Source: Mycolicibacterium sediminis (GTDB lineage: Bacteria > Actinomycetota > Actinomycetes > Mycobacteriales > Mycobacteriaceae). Taken from it: a stretch of 64,000 nucleotides of DNA. The position numbers were made by a program, and so were the translations under genes. The DNA lies in NCBI RefSeq assembly GCF_010731735.1, contig NZ_AP022588.1, positions 4,216,001-4,280,000 of the forward strand. Direction: 5' to 3'. Each line of letters opens with the position of its first letter. The stretch's first letter is position 1. The notes under the pieces are model-generated. The model saw only the letters and a list, made by a program, of their open reading frames with translations, made no database searches and was not told where the DNA came from. Of the stretch, positions 23,486-32,620 are shown one piece after another.

Positions 23486-25039
23486 ATGGGCCGCGTGACC
23501 GAAACAGATCCCCCACCGTCCGGACACTCGGAGTCGGCACAGCGGGCCAGGATGGGGTTCCGCGCCGCAGCGGTTCTCGTCGTCGCGTCGTCGGCGGCGG
23601 TGCTGGTGGTCGAGATCACCGCGCTGCGACTACTCGCTCCGTACCTCGGTTTGACGCTCGAGACCAGCACCTTGGTGATCGGAATTGCGCTCAGCGCAAT
23701 CGCTCTCGGCTCCTGGGCGGGTGGACGCATTGCCGACCGCGCGGATCCGCGTCGGCTGATCGGACCCGCACTCGCCGCATCCGGCATCGTCGTCGCGTTC
23801 ACGCCTGCGGTACTCCGAAGCGTTGCCGAGTGGGCACCGCCGCTCCTGCTGTTCATCGCATCGCTGACGATCCTGGTCCCCGGTGCGCTGCTGTCCGCGG
23901 TCACGCCGATGGTGACCAAGTTGCGCTTGAGCACGCTCGCCGAGACCGGAACCGTGGTGGGGCAACTGTCGGGCCTGGGGACTGCCGGCGCCATCGCAGG
24001 CACCGTGGTGACGGGCTTCGTCCTGCTGTCGAGGTTCCCGATCACCGCGATCCTCGTCGGACTCGGGACGCTCCTGGTCGTCGGCGCGGCCCTGTTCGAA
24101 TGGCGGACCCGCGGCGTGCGCCGACTGAGTGCCGCGGCGTTGGCGCTGGCGATGGTCACGGCCGGTCTCGTCAGTTCCTTCGCGCCTGGCAGCTGTCATG
24201 CGGAGACGAAGTATCACTGCGCCCAGGTCGTCGCCGATCCCGAGCGCGATGGCGGACGCACCCTGATCCTCGATGGAGTGCGGCACTCGTACGTCGACGT
24301 CGACGATCCGACCTTCCTCGAGTTTACCTATGTCCGAGCACTTGCCGCGGTCGTCGACGTAGCGTTTCCCGCCCGTCAACCGCTCGACGCCTACTACCTC
24401 GGTGGGGGCGGCCTCACCTTCCCCCGGTATCTCGCGAGCACCCGGCCCGGTACCCGGGGTCTGGTCTCCGAGATAGACGCCGGGGTGGTGCGCATCGACC
24501 GCGACGAACTCGATACGCCGGACGCGGGCATCGCCGTACGGGTCGAGGACGGCAGGCTCGGCTTGACGCGGCTGCCCACGGAAGGCCAGGACCTCGTCGT
24601 CGGGGATGCCTTCGGAGGCGTGAGCGTGCCGTGGCATCTCACGACGGTGGAGGCCATGACCGACGTCCGCCGCGTCTTGACACCCGACGGTGTCTACGTC
24701 GCCAACCTCATCGATCACGGCGACCTCGCGTTCGCGCGTGCGGAGGTCGCAACCCTGCGGCAGGTCTTCGACTACGTCGTCGTTGCCGGTGAACCCGAAG
24801 ACCTCGGCATGGACCCGGTCGCGGCACCCGATGGCGGGAACATCGTGGTCGCGGCGTCCGACCGGCCGATCGACCCCTCCGCCATCCACACGGCACTGGA
24901 TGCCCGGGAAACGGACTGGACGACTGCTGCCGGCGCCGACCTCGCAGCGTGGATCGGCGACGACGTCGAGCCACTGACGGACGACCACGCGCCGGTCGAT
25001 CAGCTGCTCGAGCCCTACCAGGTGCGGCGCCCTCAGTGA
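23486..25039 (+). CDS. fused membrane/spermidine synthase-like protein
   Basis: A 517-residue protein of the spermidine synthase-like family with an N-terminal membrane half. Residues about 25-235 contain around seven hydrophobic segments (VLVVASSAAVLVVEI, TLVIGIALSAIALGSWAGG, LVPGALLSAVTPMVTKL). The soluble C-terminal half carries a Rossmann methyltransferase-like fold (LDAYYLGGGGLTFPRYL, VSEIDAGVVRI, DLVVGDAFGGVSVPWHL). Key aminopropyltransferase residues cannot be confirmed, so polyamine synthesis is not proven. ATG 23486 or GTG 23495 may start it. Confidence 0.85.
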   Translation: MGRVTETDPPPSGHSESAQRARMGFRAAAVLVVASSAAVLVVEITALRLLAPYLGLTLETSTLVIGIALSAIALGSWAGGRIADRADPRRLIGPALAASGIVVAFTPAVLRSVAEWAPPLLLFIASLTILVPGALLSAVTPMVTKLRLSTLAETGTVVGQLSGLGTAGAIAGTVVTGFVLLSRFPITAILVGLGTLLVVGAALFEWRTRGVRRLSAAALALAMVTAGLVSSFAPGSCHAETKYHCAQVVADPERDGGRTLILDGVRHSYVDVDDPTFLEFTYVRALAAVVDVAFPARQPLDAYYLGGGGLTFPRYLASTRPGTRGLVSEIDAGVVRIDRDELDTPDAGIAVRVEDGRLGLTRLPTEGQDLVVGDAFGGVSVPWHLTTVEAMTDVRRVLTPDGVYVANLIDHGDLAFARAEVATLRQVFDYVVVAGEPEDLGMDPVAAPDGGNIVVAASDRPIDPSAIHTALDARETDWTTAAGADLAAWIGDDVEPLTDDHAPVDQLLEPYQVRRPQ

Positions 25040-25140
25040 TGTCGGTGGTCGAGGCGCCATGGAGGAACGCACACCGATCCGCCACGTCGCTGGGCGAAAC
25101 GCCATGAGCAGTCCACACGTCGACGACGTTGACTGTGGAC

Positions 25141-25755
25141 ATGGAGTTGACGCACGACACCGCGAGCATGATGATCCCCGCCGGCCAAGGGCTGGCGTTC
25201 CGCATCCGGACGGGTGACCGCTTCCGACTCGTCGACACCGAGGGCGGCCAGGTCGGCGACCTCTTCGCGTTCGCCGCAGACGACCCGGGCGAGTATCTCT
25301 CCGCCGCCCACACCCGTACGGCGGTCAGCAGGCTCTTCCCTCGCATCGGGGAGCACTTCGCGACGAATCGACGGCGGCCGATCCTGACCCTCGTCGCCGA
25401 CACGTCACCGGGTGCGCACGACATGCTCATCGCCGCCTGTGACGCTGCCCGCTACGACGCGCTAGGAGAGGCCGAGCACGCCTCGTGCGCGGACAACCTC
25501 CGAATCGCCCTGTCCGGCCTGGCGATGACCACGCACCTCGTCCCGCAACCCGTCAACGTCTTCATGAACATCCCGGTGGGCACCGACGGCGACCTGACCT
25601 GGCTGCCAGCGCCCAGCCGGCCCGGAGACGCGGTGACGTTCGAGGCCCACATGGACAGCGTGGTCGTCGTATCGGCATGCCCGATGGACCTCAATCCCAT
25701 CAACGGCGAGCGACCGACCTCGCTCGCCATCGAGTTCGTAACACCCCGCACCTAG
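25141..25755 (+). CDS. DUF1989 (urea carboxylase-associated family) protein
   Basis: A 204-residue DUF1989 protein. Diagnostic parts are IPAGQGLAFRIRTGDRFRLVD, EYLSAAHTRTAVSR, HASCADNLRIAL with its Cys, QPVNVFMNIPV, and SACPMDLNPING with a second conserved Cys. Relatives act in nitrogen metabolism: carboxyguanidine deiminase subunits and urea-carboxylase-associated proteins belong here. ATG 25141 is chosen; TTG 25129 and GTG 25135 are alternatives. It lies 35 bases before the flavin oxidoreductase and near a PucR regulator and an NCS1 permease, which supports a function on an N-containing compound. Confidence 0.87.
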   Translation: MELTHDTASMMIPAGQGLAFRIRTGDRFRLVDTEGGQVGDLFAFAADDPGEYLSAAHTRTAVSRLFPRIGEHFATNRRRPILTLVADTSPGAHDMLIAACDAARYDALGEAEHASCADNLRIALSGLAMTTHLVPQPVNVFMNIPVGTDGDLTWLPAPSRPGDAVTFEAHMDSVVVVSACPMDLNPINGERPTSLAIEFVTPRT

Positions 25756-25790
25756 CACCCACCCCGGCACCAACACAGCAGGAGGAAGCC

Positions 25791-26912
25791 ATGCAGTACC
25801 CGCACCCCGCCCTGAGTCCCTCGTTCATCGGCGCCATCGCGCTGCGCAACCGGCTCGCCGTCGCACCCATGACCCGCGTCTCGGCCACGCCCGATGGCCT
25901 TGCCACCGCCGAGATGGCCGACTACTACGCGGCATTCGCCCGTGGCGGCTTCGGCGTGATCGTCACCGAGGGCATCTACACCGACACGACCCACAGCCAG
26001 GGCTACCCCAATCAGCCCGGCCTGGCGACCGAGGCGCACGTCCAGGCGTGGAAGCCGGTGACCGACGCCGTGCACTCCCATGGCGTGCCCTTCATCGCCC
26101 AGTTGATGCACGCGGGCGCACTGTCCCAGGGCAACTCCTTCGGCGCCGCGACCATCGCACCGTCGGCCGTCACGCCGATCGGGCGCCCCCTGGGGGAGTA
26201 CGGCGGATCCGATCACTGGCCCACGCCGCGGGCCATGACCGCCGACGACCTCCGCAGCGTCGTCGACGGCATCGCCGACGCCGCCGTGCGCGCACGTGAG
26301 GCAAGGTTCGATGGGGTCGAGGTCCATGCCGCCAACGGTTACCTGCTGGACCAGTTCCTCACCGTCTACACCAATCAGCGCGACGACGACTACGGCGGTG
26401 ACGTGACCAACCGCATCCGGCTGACCGCGGAGGTCGTGATGGCGATCCGCGACCGCGTCGGCGCCGACTTCCCGATCGGCGTGCGGTTGTCCCAGACCAA
26501 GGTCAACGACTTCACCTATCGCTGGCCGGGTGGCGCTGCCGACGCCGAGGTCGTCTTCGCCGCACTCGCTCGTGCCGGTGTCGACTATCTGCACATCGCC
26601 AGCGAGGGCCGCGACTTCATCGACACGGCAAGGCTTTCGGACGGCCGTACCATCACCGCGCTGGCTCGCGAGGTCGCCGCGGTCCCCGTGATGGCCAACG
26701 GTGGGATGCACGACCGTGGCCAGGCGGCCGACGTGCTCGATGGAGGGCATGCCGATCTGCTCTCGGTGGGCCGCGGCGCACTGGCCAACCCGGACCTGCC
26801 CGGGCGACTCGCCTCGGGCGAGGAGCTGAACCCGTTCGACCACGCAATGATTCAGCCGATGGCCACGATCGCCAACACGCGGGAGTGGTCTGCCACCCAG
26901 CGGGTCGGCTGA
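25791..26912 (+). CDS. NADH:flavin oxidoreductase, Old Yellow Enzyme family
   Basis: A 373-residue OYE-type TIM-barrel flavoprotein. Seen: LRNRLAVAPMTRVSAT at the N-terminus, FIAQLMHAGALSQ, FDGVEVHAANGYLLDQFL with the substrate-binding HxxN pair, TNQRDDDYGG, and PVMANGGMHD near the phosphate site. It reduces activated C=C bonds using FMN and NAD(P)H. ATG 25791 has an ideal GGAGGAAGCC upstream. It probably forms an operon with the DUF1989 gene and faces the PucR gene convergently. The actual substrate is unknown; an unsaturated heterocycle is inferred from the neighbours. Confidence 0.92.
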   Translation: MQYPHPALSPSFIGAIALRNRLAVAPMTRVSATPDGLATAEMADYYAAFARGGFGVIVTEGIYTDTTHSQGYPNQPGLATEAHVQAWKPVTDAVHSHGVPFIAQLMHAGALSQGNSFGAATIAPSAVTPIGRPLGEYGGSDHWPTPRAMTADDLRSVVDGIADAAVRAREARFDGVEVHAANGYLLDQFLTVYTNQRDDDYGGDVTNRIRLTAEVVMAIRDRVGADFPIGVRLSQTKVNDFTYRWPGGAADAEVVFAALARAGVDYLHIASEGRDFIDTARLSDGRTITALAREVAAVPVMANGGMHDRGQAADVLDGGHADLLSVGRGALANPDLPGRLASGEELNPFDHAMIQPMATIANTREWSATQRVG

Positions 26913-26936
26913 GGACCTCGAACGCTGCCCCGAGCC

Positions 26937-28502
26937 TCAGCCGAGGGCGTCGGCCTCGATCGCGAGGAACAGGTCGACGCGATCCTCCAGGCGGGCGACG
27001 TCCCGCCCGGTCAGTTCGCCGATCTTTGCGACGCGGTTCCGCAGGGTATTCACGTGGACGTACAACTCTGCCGCAGTGGTCGACCACTGCCCGTCGTTGC
27101 CGAGGAAGCATCGCAGCGTCACCTCGAGTTCCGTGCCGTGGGCCGAGTCGTGGGCGCGTAGCGGACCCAGGAGGTCGTCGGCGAACCGCCTTAGCACCGT
27201 TCGGTCGTGCAATCCGAGCAGCATCCGGTGGGTGCCGACGTCGGCGAAGGTTCCGACGCGGGATCCGGCACTGCGGCGGCAGAGCACGTGGCAGACCTCC
27301 CGCGACCCGATCAGGGATTCCCGCAGCGCCGCCGAACCGACGGCGACGTCGCCGATCCCGACCACCGTCCGATCCTCGGGGTACCGCGCGCTCAGCGCGT
27401 TGACCAATTCCTCGGCCAACGCGGCGATCGCCATGACGGATTCGTGCCACGGGAAGACGACGACGGTGTCCTGACTGCCCGCGACGACGACTGCCGGAAC
27501 CCCTCTGCGAGCGAAGAAGTCCTCCACGACATCGGTCGATCCCGGAGGCCGTCGCGGCCCGTCGCCGACGACGATGGTGATGACGGCCAATCGGCCCGCG
27601 GGGTCGATGCCGAACGCCCGCAACCTGTCTCGGACTTCACCGGCCCGCGGCGCACCGGACAGGATCATCTCGAGCAGTTCGCCGGCGAAGCGCGACTCGA
27701 TCGCCTGGAGTGCCTGCTGCTTGGTGACCTCCAGGCTCAGGAACCGGGCCGCCTGGTCGACCGCACCCCGCTCCTCCGGTGTGAGATCGGCCAGGGGGCG
27801 CAGGCAGAACAGGCCTGCATCCACCTCGCCCATCGCCCCCTCGACGAGGAAGAGCGAGGCATGGCCGCCCTCGGGCACCTCGACTTCGAGCGGCGGGGGC
27901 CTGCGGGCGAGGGCCCGAGCCGCGGACCGGTCGAAGTCGGGACGTGTCTGAATGCCGGCCAGTCGGCGGCCCATCCTGTCGACGACGACCAGTGGCAGGT
28001 CGTGGTCGCGCCGAAGGACGTCGAGCACGCCCTCCGCGCCACCGCCGCGCGAGATGGCCGTCGCGAGCGCGTTGCCTCGACGCACCAGGCCGGCCAGTGC
28101 CTCGTGGCGCGCCGCACCCTGGATTCGTGCCGCCGCCTCCGTAACGGCGGTGAACGGCACGGCGATCGACACCGATGCCAATGGCAGCCCCGCCACCGTG
28201 CACGCCTCGACCAAGTCCCTTGGCGCCGTCGGCGTCGTCTCGGTGAGCCCGAACACCAGGCCCGAGGCCCGCGCCCGCTGCAACGCAGCGACGAAGTCCG
28301 CGGCTGCCGAGTCGGCGTGCCACAGACCGTTGGTCAGCACCAGTTCATCGGCCCGGACGTAGGGCGACGGATCGGGGAGTTCGGTGTTGTGCAGCCACAG
28401 CACCTCTCGGTCGACGTCGCCGGGGGCGCCTGGCACCAGAAGGTCGAGTTCCAGCGCGGCATCGTCGAGCAGGGCACGAAGCGTGAGCACGTGTCTCATC
28501 AT
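26937..28502 (-). CDS. PucR-family transcriptional regulator
   Basis: A 521-residue PucR-type regulator. The N-terminal PucR domain (about residues 1-140; HNTELPDPSPYVRADELVLTNGLW in part) is followed by a GGDEF-like CdaR segment and a C-terminal HTH_30 domain (LRCFLGNDGQWSTTAAELYVHVNTLRNRVAKI, seen in parts such as AELYVHVNTLRNRV). Family members sense purine or N-compound metabolites and activate catabolic genes. It is divergent from the NCS1 permease (92-base gap) and convergent with the OYE gene, so it probably controls the whole cluster. The start may be 28502 or the next ATG at 28499. Confidence 0.9.
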   Translation of the reverse strand: MMRHVLTLRALLDDAALELDLLVPGAPGDVDREVLWLHNTELPDPSPYVRADELVLTNGLWHADSAAADFVAALQRARASGLVFGLTETTPTAPRDLVEACTVAGLPLASVSIAVPFTAVTEAAARIQGAARHEALAGLVRRGNALATAISRGGGAEGVLDVLRRDHDLPLVVVDRMGRRLAGIQTRPDFDRSAARALARRPPPLEVEVPEGGHASLFLVEGAMGEVDAGLFCLRPLADLTPEERGAVDQAARFLSLEVTKQQALQAIESRFAGELLEMILSGAPRAGEVRDRLRAFGIDPAGRLAVITIVVGDGPRRPPGSTDVVEDFFARRGVPAVVVAGSQDTVVVFPWHESVMAIAALAEELVNALSARYPEDRTVVGIGDVAVGSAALRESLIGSREVCHVLCRRSAGSRVGTFADVGTHRMLLGLHDRTVLRRFADDLLGPLRAHDSAHGTELEVTLRCFLGNDGQWSTTAAELYVHVNTLRNRVAKIGELTGRDVARLEDRVDLFLAIEADALG

Positions 28503-28594
28503 CCATTCGAACGGCCCGACGGTGGACGTTTATCCACTCACCAGGTGCTGTCGGCGGTGTTTCGATGATCGTGCCAGCAACCAAGGAGCCTGCG

Positions 28595-30019
28595 ATGTCG
28601 ACCAGTCCGCTTGACGCACCGACCACCGAAAGCCCAACGGAGGACGCCGCAGTGCCCTTCGACGCCCACGGAATCGACCCGATTCCCGACGACAGTCGCG
28701 ACTGTTCGCCGTGGGAGTTGTTCTGGATCTGGGCCGGCGCCAACATCGCACCCATCAATTGGGTGCTCGGGGCGCTCGGCATCACCTTGGGCCTCAGCCT
28801 GACGGAGACGCTGCTGGTGGTGGTGTTCGGCAACCTCGTCGGGTGCGCCGTGTTCGGCGTATTCAACGTCATCGGCCACCGCACCGCCGTCAACCAGATG
28901 GTGCTGAGCCGGGCGCCGTTCGGGAGAAGGGGCGCGATCGTGCCGGGGCTCGTACAGCTCGCCCTGGCGGTGGGCTGGGTCGGTGTCAACACATGGGTGG
29001 TCCTCGACCTCGCTCTGGCGATGCTGAGGGAACTCGGCGTCACCGGCGGTGTCTGGCTCGAGGTCGCCGTCGCCGCCGGCATCATGGCGGTCCAGCTCGG
29101 ACTGGCGCTCTACGGGTTCTATGCCATCCGGAGTTTCGAGAAGTACACCGTGCCCGCCACGGTCCTGGTGATGGCGATCATGACCGTCATGGCCATGGCG
29201 ACCACCGACGTCAACTGGAATCTGAACGGGGCTCCGATGGACGGCGGCGACAAGGTCACCGCGGTGACGCAGTTGCTGACCGCCATCGGCATCGGCTGGG
29301 GCCTGACGTGGATCCCGTACGCGTCCGACTACAGCCGGTTCGTCCGCGTCACCGCGTCCACCCGCGCGGTGTTCTGGTCGTCGTCGCTCGGCATGTACGT
29401 ACCGACCGTCTGGCTCGCCGCGCTGGGCGCGTGTCTCGCCAGCGCCGGACACGGCAGCGACCCGTCGACTCTGGTCGTGAGCACCTTCGGCGTGATGGCG
29501 ATCCCGGTGTTGCTGCTCCTCGTGCACGGGCCGATCGCCACGAACATCCTCAACCTCTACTCCTGCTCGCTGGCCGCGCTCTCGATCGGCGTGCGGGCGG
29601 CGCGTTGGAAGGTGACCATGGTTGCGGGCCTGGTCGCGGCGGGCGTGCTGGCGGTCTTCGTCAACGCCGACAGCTTCGCGCATGCCTTCGATCAGTGGAT
29701 GGTGTCGATCCTGGTGTGGATCAGCCCGTGGGCGGCGATCGTCCTCGTGGACTACTTCGCGGTCCGGCGTGGCGCACTGGACGTCGCCACGCTGTACCCG
29801 GGCGCGGGTGCATCGGCGGGATCGGCGTTCAATCCGATCGGATTGCTGAGTCTCGCAGCGGGACTGATCGCGGCCTGGGCGTGGCAGTATGGGCTGGTGC
29901 CCGCCATGCAAGGTCCGTTGGCCAAGGCGTTCGGCAACACCGACTTCTCCTGGCTGTCCGGCAGTCTCGTCGCCGGTGGCCTGTACTTCCTGCTGACGCG
30001 GCGGGCGGTGCGTTCGTGA
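28595..30019 (+). CDS. NCS1 family permease (purine/cytosine/hydantoin type)
   Basis: A 474-residue NCS1 nucleobase:cation symporter with about 12 membrane segments. The cytosolic start IDPIPDDSRDCSPWELFWIWAGANIAP (in part) is diagnostic of the PurP/CodB/Fcy group, followed by VLSRAPFGRRGAIVPGLVQL and WIPYASDYSRFVR on the substrate-site helix. ATG 28595 has AAGGAG at good spacing. It overlaps the VOC gene by GTGA. Substrates of the family are purines, cytosine, allantoin or hydantoins; the choice cannot be made from sequence alone. Confidence 0.92.
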   Translation: MSTSPLDAPTTESPTEDAAVPFDAHGIDPIPDDSRDCSPWELFWIWAGANIAPINWVLGALGITLGLSLTETLLVVVFGNLVGCAVFGVFNVIGHRTAVNQMVLSRAPFGRRGAIVPGLVQLALAVGWVGVNTWVVLDLALAMLRELGVTGGVWLEVAVAAGIMAVQLGLALYGFYAIRSFEKYTVPATVLVMAIMTVMAMATTDVNWNLNGAPMDGGDKVTAVTQLLTAIGIGWGLTWIPYASDYSRFVRVTASTRAVFWSSSLGMYVPTVWLAALGACLASAGHGSDPSTLVVSTFGVMAIPVLLLLVHGPIATNILNLYSCSLAALSIGVRAARWKVTMVAGLVAAGVLAVFVNADSFAHAFDQWMVSILVWISPWAAIVLVDYFAVRRGALDVATLYPGAGASAGSAFNPIGLLSLAAGLIAAWAWQYGLVPAMQGPLAKAFGNTDFSWLSGSLVAGGLYFLLTRRAVRS

Positions 30020-30600
30020 GTGACGACTCCGCGTTTCCGACCGTGCTGAGTTCCACGACGTTGTCCAATGGCTTCCTCGGCAAGCTCATCGAGATCTGCT
30101 TCGTCACCGCCGACCACCGGCGGACGATGGAGGGCCTGGTGCGTCTCGGCATCGGACCCTGGCGGGTGTACACCTTCGACTCGACGACGGTCACGGGCCG
30201 TACCTACCGCGGCGAGGACGCGGACTACGGGATCAAGGTCTGCTTCGCCGACGTCGGCGACCTGGCGGTCGAGATCATGCAACCGCTGTACGGTCCGTCG
30301 ATCTTCCAGGAGTTCCTCGACACCCGCGGCGAGGGCATCCAGCACGTCGCATTCGACTGCGAGGAGAAGCCGTGGGGGCAGCGGGCGGACGAATTCGAGC
30401 GGCGGGGCTTCCCGCTGATCCAGTCGGGCCGGTTCGTCGACGCGAACGCATTCGCCTTCTTCGACACCCAGGCTGCCACCGGCACCACGTTCGAAACCTA
30501 CTCGATCCCTCCGGGATTCGTGTGGCCCGAACCCGAGGAGTGGTTCCCGGGCCCGCCGCCACCGGGTCAGGCGCCGCCGGTGCGGGAGCAGCAGCACTGA
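30016..30600 (+). CDS. VOC (glyoxalase/epimerase-like) family protein
   Basis: A 194-residue VOC protein. It begins with LGKLIEICFVTADHRRTMEGLVRLGIGPW (in part), has DLAVEIMQPL with a metal Glu candidate, GIQHVAFDC with a metal His, and ends with a Pro-rich GPPPPGQAPP tail. The layout resembles methylmalonyl-CoA epimerase-like VOC proteins. GTG 30016 overlaps the permease stop (GTGA), showing that it belongs to the permease operon. A lyase or epimerase step on the imported compound is an inference. The longer frame through the permease gene is a shadow. Confidence 0.87.
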   Translation: MSDDSAFPTVLSSTTLSNGFLGKLIEICFVTADHRRTMEGLVRLGIGPWRVYTFDSTTVTGRTYRGEDADYGIKVCFADVGDLAVEIMQPLYGPSIFQEFLDTRGEGIQHVAFDCEEKPWGQRADEFERRGFPLIQSGRFVDANAFAFFDTQAATGTTFETYSIPPGFVWPEPEEWFPGPPPPGQAPPVREQQH

Positions 30601-30624
30601 GGTGTAGCGGCATTCTTGACCGAT

Positions 30625-30636
30625 CGTTCTTGAACG
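30625..30636. promoter_or_regulatory. short palindrome before TetR gene
   Basis: CGTTC-TT-GAACG is a perfect 5+2+5 dyad 16 bases before the TetR start, extended loosely by TTGA and TCAA arms up to 30647. It is a candidate autoregulatory operator. Confidence 0.45.
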
Positions 30637-30651
30637 TTTATTCTCAAACCC

Positions 30652-31029
30652 ATGGGTCGCCCGCGCCGGTTCGACGAGGCCGGTGCCGTCGAGGCCGCTT
30701 CGGCGGTGTTCCGACGGGGAGGGTATGCCGCGGCGTCCATCGACCACCTCGTCGAGGCAACGGGAATGCATCGTGGCAGCCTGTACAACGTCTTCGGGAG
30801 CAAGCACGGTTTGTTCCTCCGCGTCCTCGACGCTGCGGAGGCGCCGGATGCCGACCCCGCTGAACGGCTCGATGTCCTGATGGTCGCGTTGCTCGAACTT
30901 GCGGCCGTCGACCGGCGAGTCTGCGATCGCGTCACGGGCATCATCAGCGAGAACGACGTCACGGCACAGCAATTGGGAGAGCGCCTGCTGGCGCGGGCGA
31001 TCTCCCACGACGAGAAGGAGTCGAAGTGA
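30652..31029 (+). CDS. short TetR-family regulator (125 aa)
   Basis: The N-terminal 60 residues are a complete TetR HTH (GRPRRFDEAGAVEAASAVFRRGGYAAASIDHLV in part; ATGMHRGSLYNVFGSKHGLFLRVL in part). Only about 65 residues follow, whereas TetR proteins normally have 130 or more in the ligand domain. The gene overlaps the next by GTGA, so the short form looks functional and not randomly cut. The C-terminal helices may dimerise only, or the overlapping 120-residue protein may supply a missing function. Confidence 0.82.
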   Translation: MGRPRRFDEAGAVEAASAVFRRGGYAAASIDHLVEATGMHRGSLYNVFGSKHGLFLRVLDAAEAPDADPAERLDVLMVALLELAAVDRRVCDRVTGIISENDVTAQQLGERLLARAISHDEKESK

Positions 31030-31388
31030 GCAGCAACCGAGTCACCGTCACCGAAGGCAGCCTGGTGGTCGAGCCAGTGGGATTCGACAAACTGTGGTCC
31101 TTCACCCGTCGTCTCAGATTTCCACTGGCCCATGTGCGGGGAGCGACCTTCGACCCAGGCATGAGGGACGAACCCAAGGGGTGGCGCGGCCCGGGGCTCG
31201 GCATTCCCGGCAAGCTCTCGGGCACCTTTCACTCGGATGGCAAGAAGCAATTCTGGAACATCTCGGGGTACGACCGCGCGGTCGTGGTCACGCTGGACGC
31301 CGCTGAACGGTTCGACCGCCTGGTGATCACCGTCGACCGCCCAGAAGAGGTGGTCGACGCCATCAACGGTGCCTGCGGCGCAGCGTGA
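31026..31388 (+). CDS. conserved hypothetical protein, 120 aa
   Basis: A 120-residue soluble protein translated from a GTG that overlaps the TetR stop. Strand-rich pattern: RVTVTEGSLVVEPVGFDKLWSFTRRLRFPL, HVRGATFDPGM, KLSGTFHSDGKKQFWN, YDRAVVVTL, FDRLVITVDRPEEVVDAIN (each given in part). The alternation of strands ending in a helix after VDRPEEVVDAI resembles bacterial PH-like folds. It was not recognised as a named family. The coupling to a short TetR suggests the two are co-produced. Confidence 0.7.
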   Translation: MSSNRVTVTEGSLVVEPVGFDKLWSFTRRLRFPLAHVRGATFDPGMRDEPKGWRGPGLGIPGKLSGTFHSDGKKQFWNISGYDRAVVVTLDAAERFDRLVITVDRPEEVVDAINGACGAA

Positions 31389-31404
31389 TAGCAAGGGCCA
31401 CAAC

Positions 31405-32595
31405 ATGACACCCGAGATGCACTCGCGCACCATCGGTGCCGACCTCTTCCGCGGTTTGGCCGAGCTGGAGCGTACCGAGCTGGGCTGGCTGCCCCATCGA
31501 CTCCCTGCGCGAGCCCGCGCGCAATGCGCAGATCCCCAGTTGGCGTCGGCGGAGGCGCAGCCATCCGGTGTTCGGCTCGTGTTCCGGACTCGTTCCACCA
31601 CGGTGGAACTCGACCTCCTCCGGACGCGGGTAACGCTGTCCGGGGTGCCCGACCGGCCGCCGGGAACGGTCGACGTCACGATCGGCGGCCAGCTGGTGGG
31701 TCAGGCCACGACGACGGGCGGGAACGTGGTCCGCATCGACATGGCGACGGGGCGGACGGATGTCGAGAGGGGAGCGCCCGGGACCGTGAGCTTCGACGGT
31801 CTACCCGCGGGGGACAAGGACGTCGAAGTCTGGCTGCCCTTCCACGAGCGGACCGAGATCGTCGCGCTGCGTACCGATGCGCCGATCGCGCCGTCACGGA
31901 CGGGGAATCGGCCGGTGTGGTTGCACCACGGAAGCTCGATCAGTCAGGGGTCGAATGCCCTGAGCCCGAGCACGACGTGGCCTGCGGTGGCCGCAGCGCT
32001 GGGAGGGGTGGAGCTGATCAACCTCGGCCTGGCGGGAAGCGCCATGCTCGATCCGTTCACGGCACGGACGATGCGAGACACGCCGGCGGACTTCGTGAGC
32101 GTCAAGATCGGCATCAATCTGGTCAATGCCGACGTCATGCGGCAGCGTGCCTTCGGCCCCGCGGTGCACGGCTTCCTGGACACCGTCCGCGACGGGCATC
32201 CGGAGGTGCCGCTGCTCGTCGTCGGACCCCTGCACTGTCCGATCCACGAGGACACCCCGGGCCCCGGAGCCTTCGACCCGGCGGCGCTTCGTGCCGGTAC
32301 GGTGCGCTTCATCGCCACGGGCGATCCCTCCGACGTCAACGCCGGCCGGCTCGCGCTGAGGGTCATTCGCGAGCAACTCGCCGACGTGATGTCCGCCAGG
32401 GCCGCTGACGATCCGCACCTGCACTACCTCGACGGACACGAGCTGTACGGCCCCTTGGACGTGGCCGAGCACCCACTGCCGGACAACCTGCATCCCGACG
32501 CCGCGACACATCTGTTGATCGCCGAACGATTCGCCCGCTCGGCGTTTTCGGTCGGCGGGCCGTTCGCGCGGCGATCGGGCGAATTGCGTACCTGA
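31405..32595 (+). CDS. SGNH/GDSL-type hydrolase with N-terminal beta domain
   Basis: A 396-residue esterase-like protein. Residues about 1-160 are strand-rich (accessory jelly-roll), and about 165-385 form the SGNH fold: block I HHGSSISQG (GDSL equivalent, Ser nucleophile), block II NLGLAGSAM, block III VSVKIGINLVN, block V DNLHPDAATH (Asp and His). It should hydrolyse an ester or acetyl group. No signal peptide is seen, so it is probably cytoplasmic. ATG 31405 begins a plausible N-terminus; the ORF opens earlier without support. It follows the TetR pair by 16 bases. Confidence 0.88.
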   Translation: MTPEMHSRTIGADLFRGLAELERTELGWLPHRLPARARAQCADPQLASAEAQPSGVRLVFRTRSTTVELDLLRTRVTLSGVPDRPPGTVDVTIGGQLVGQATTTGGNVVRIDMATGRTDVERGAPGTVSFDGLPAGDKDVEVWLPFHERTEIVALRTDAPIAPSRTGNRPVWLHHGSSISQGSNALSPSTTWPAVAAALGGVELINLGLAGSAMLDPFTARTMRDTPADFVSVKIGINLVNADVMRQRAFGPAVHGFLDTVRDGHPEVPLLVVGPLHCPIHEDTPGPGAFDPAALRAGTVRFIATGDPSDVNAGRLALRVIREQLADVMSARAADDPHLHYLDGHELYGPLDVAEHPLPDNLHPDAATHLLIAERFARSAFSVGGPFARRSGELRT

Positions 32596-32620
32596 GGCCC
32601 ACACTGGGCGACTCCTAGGA

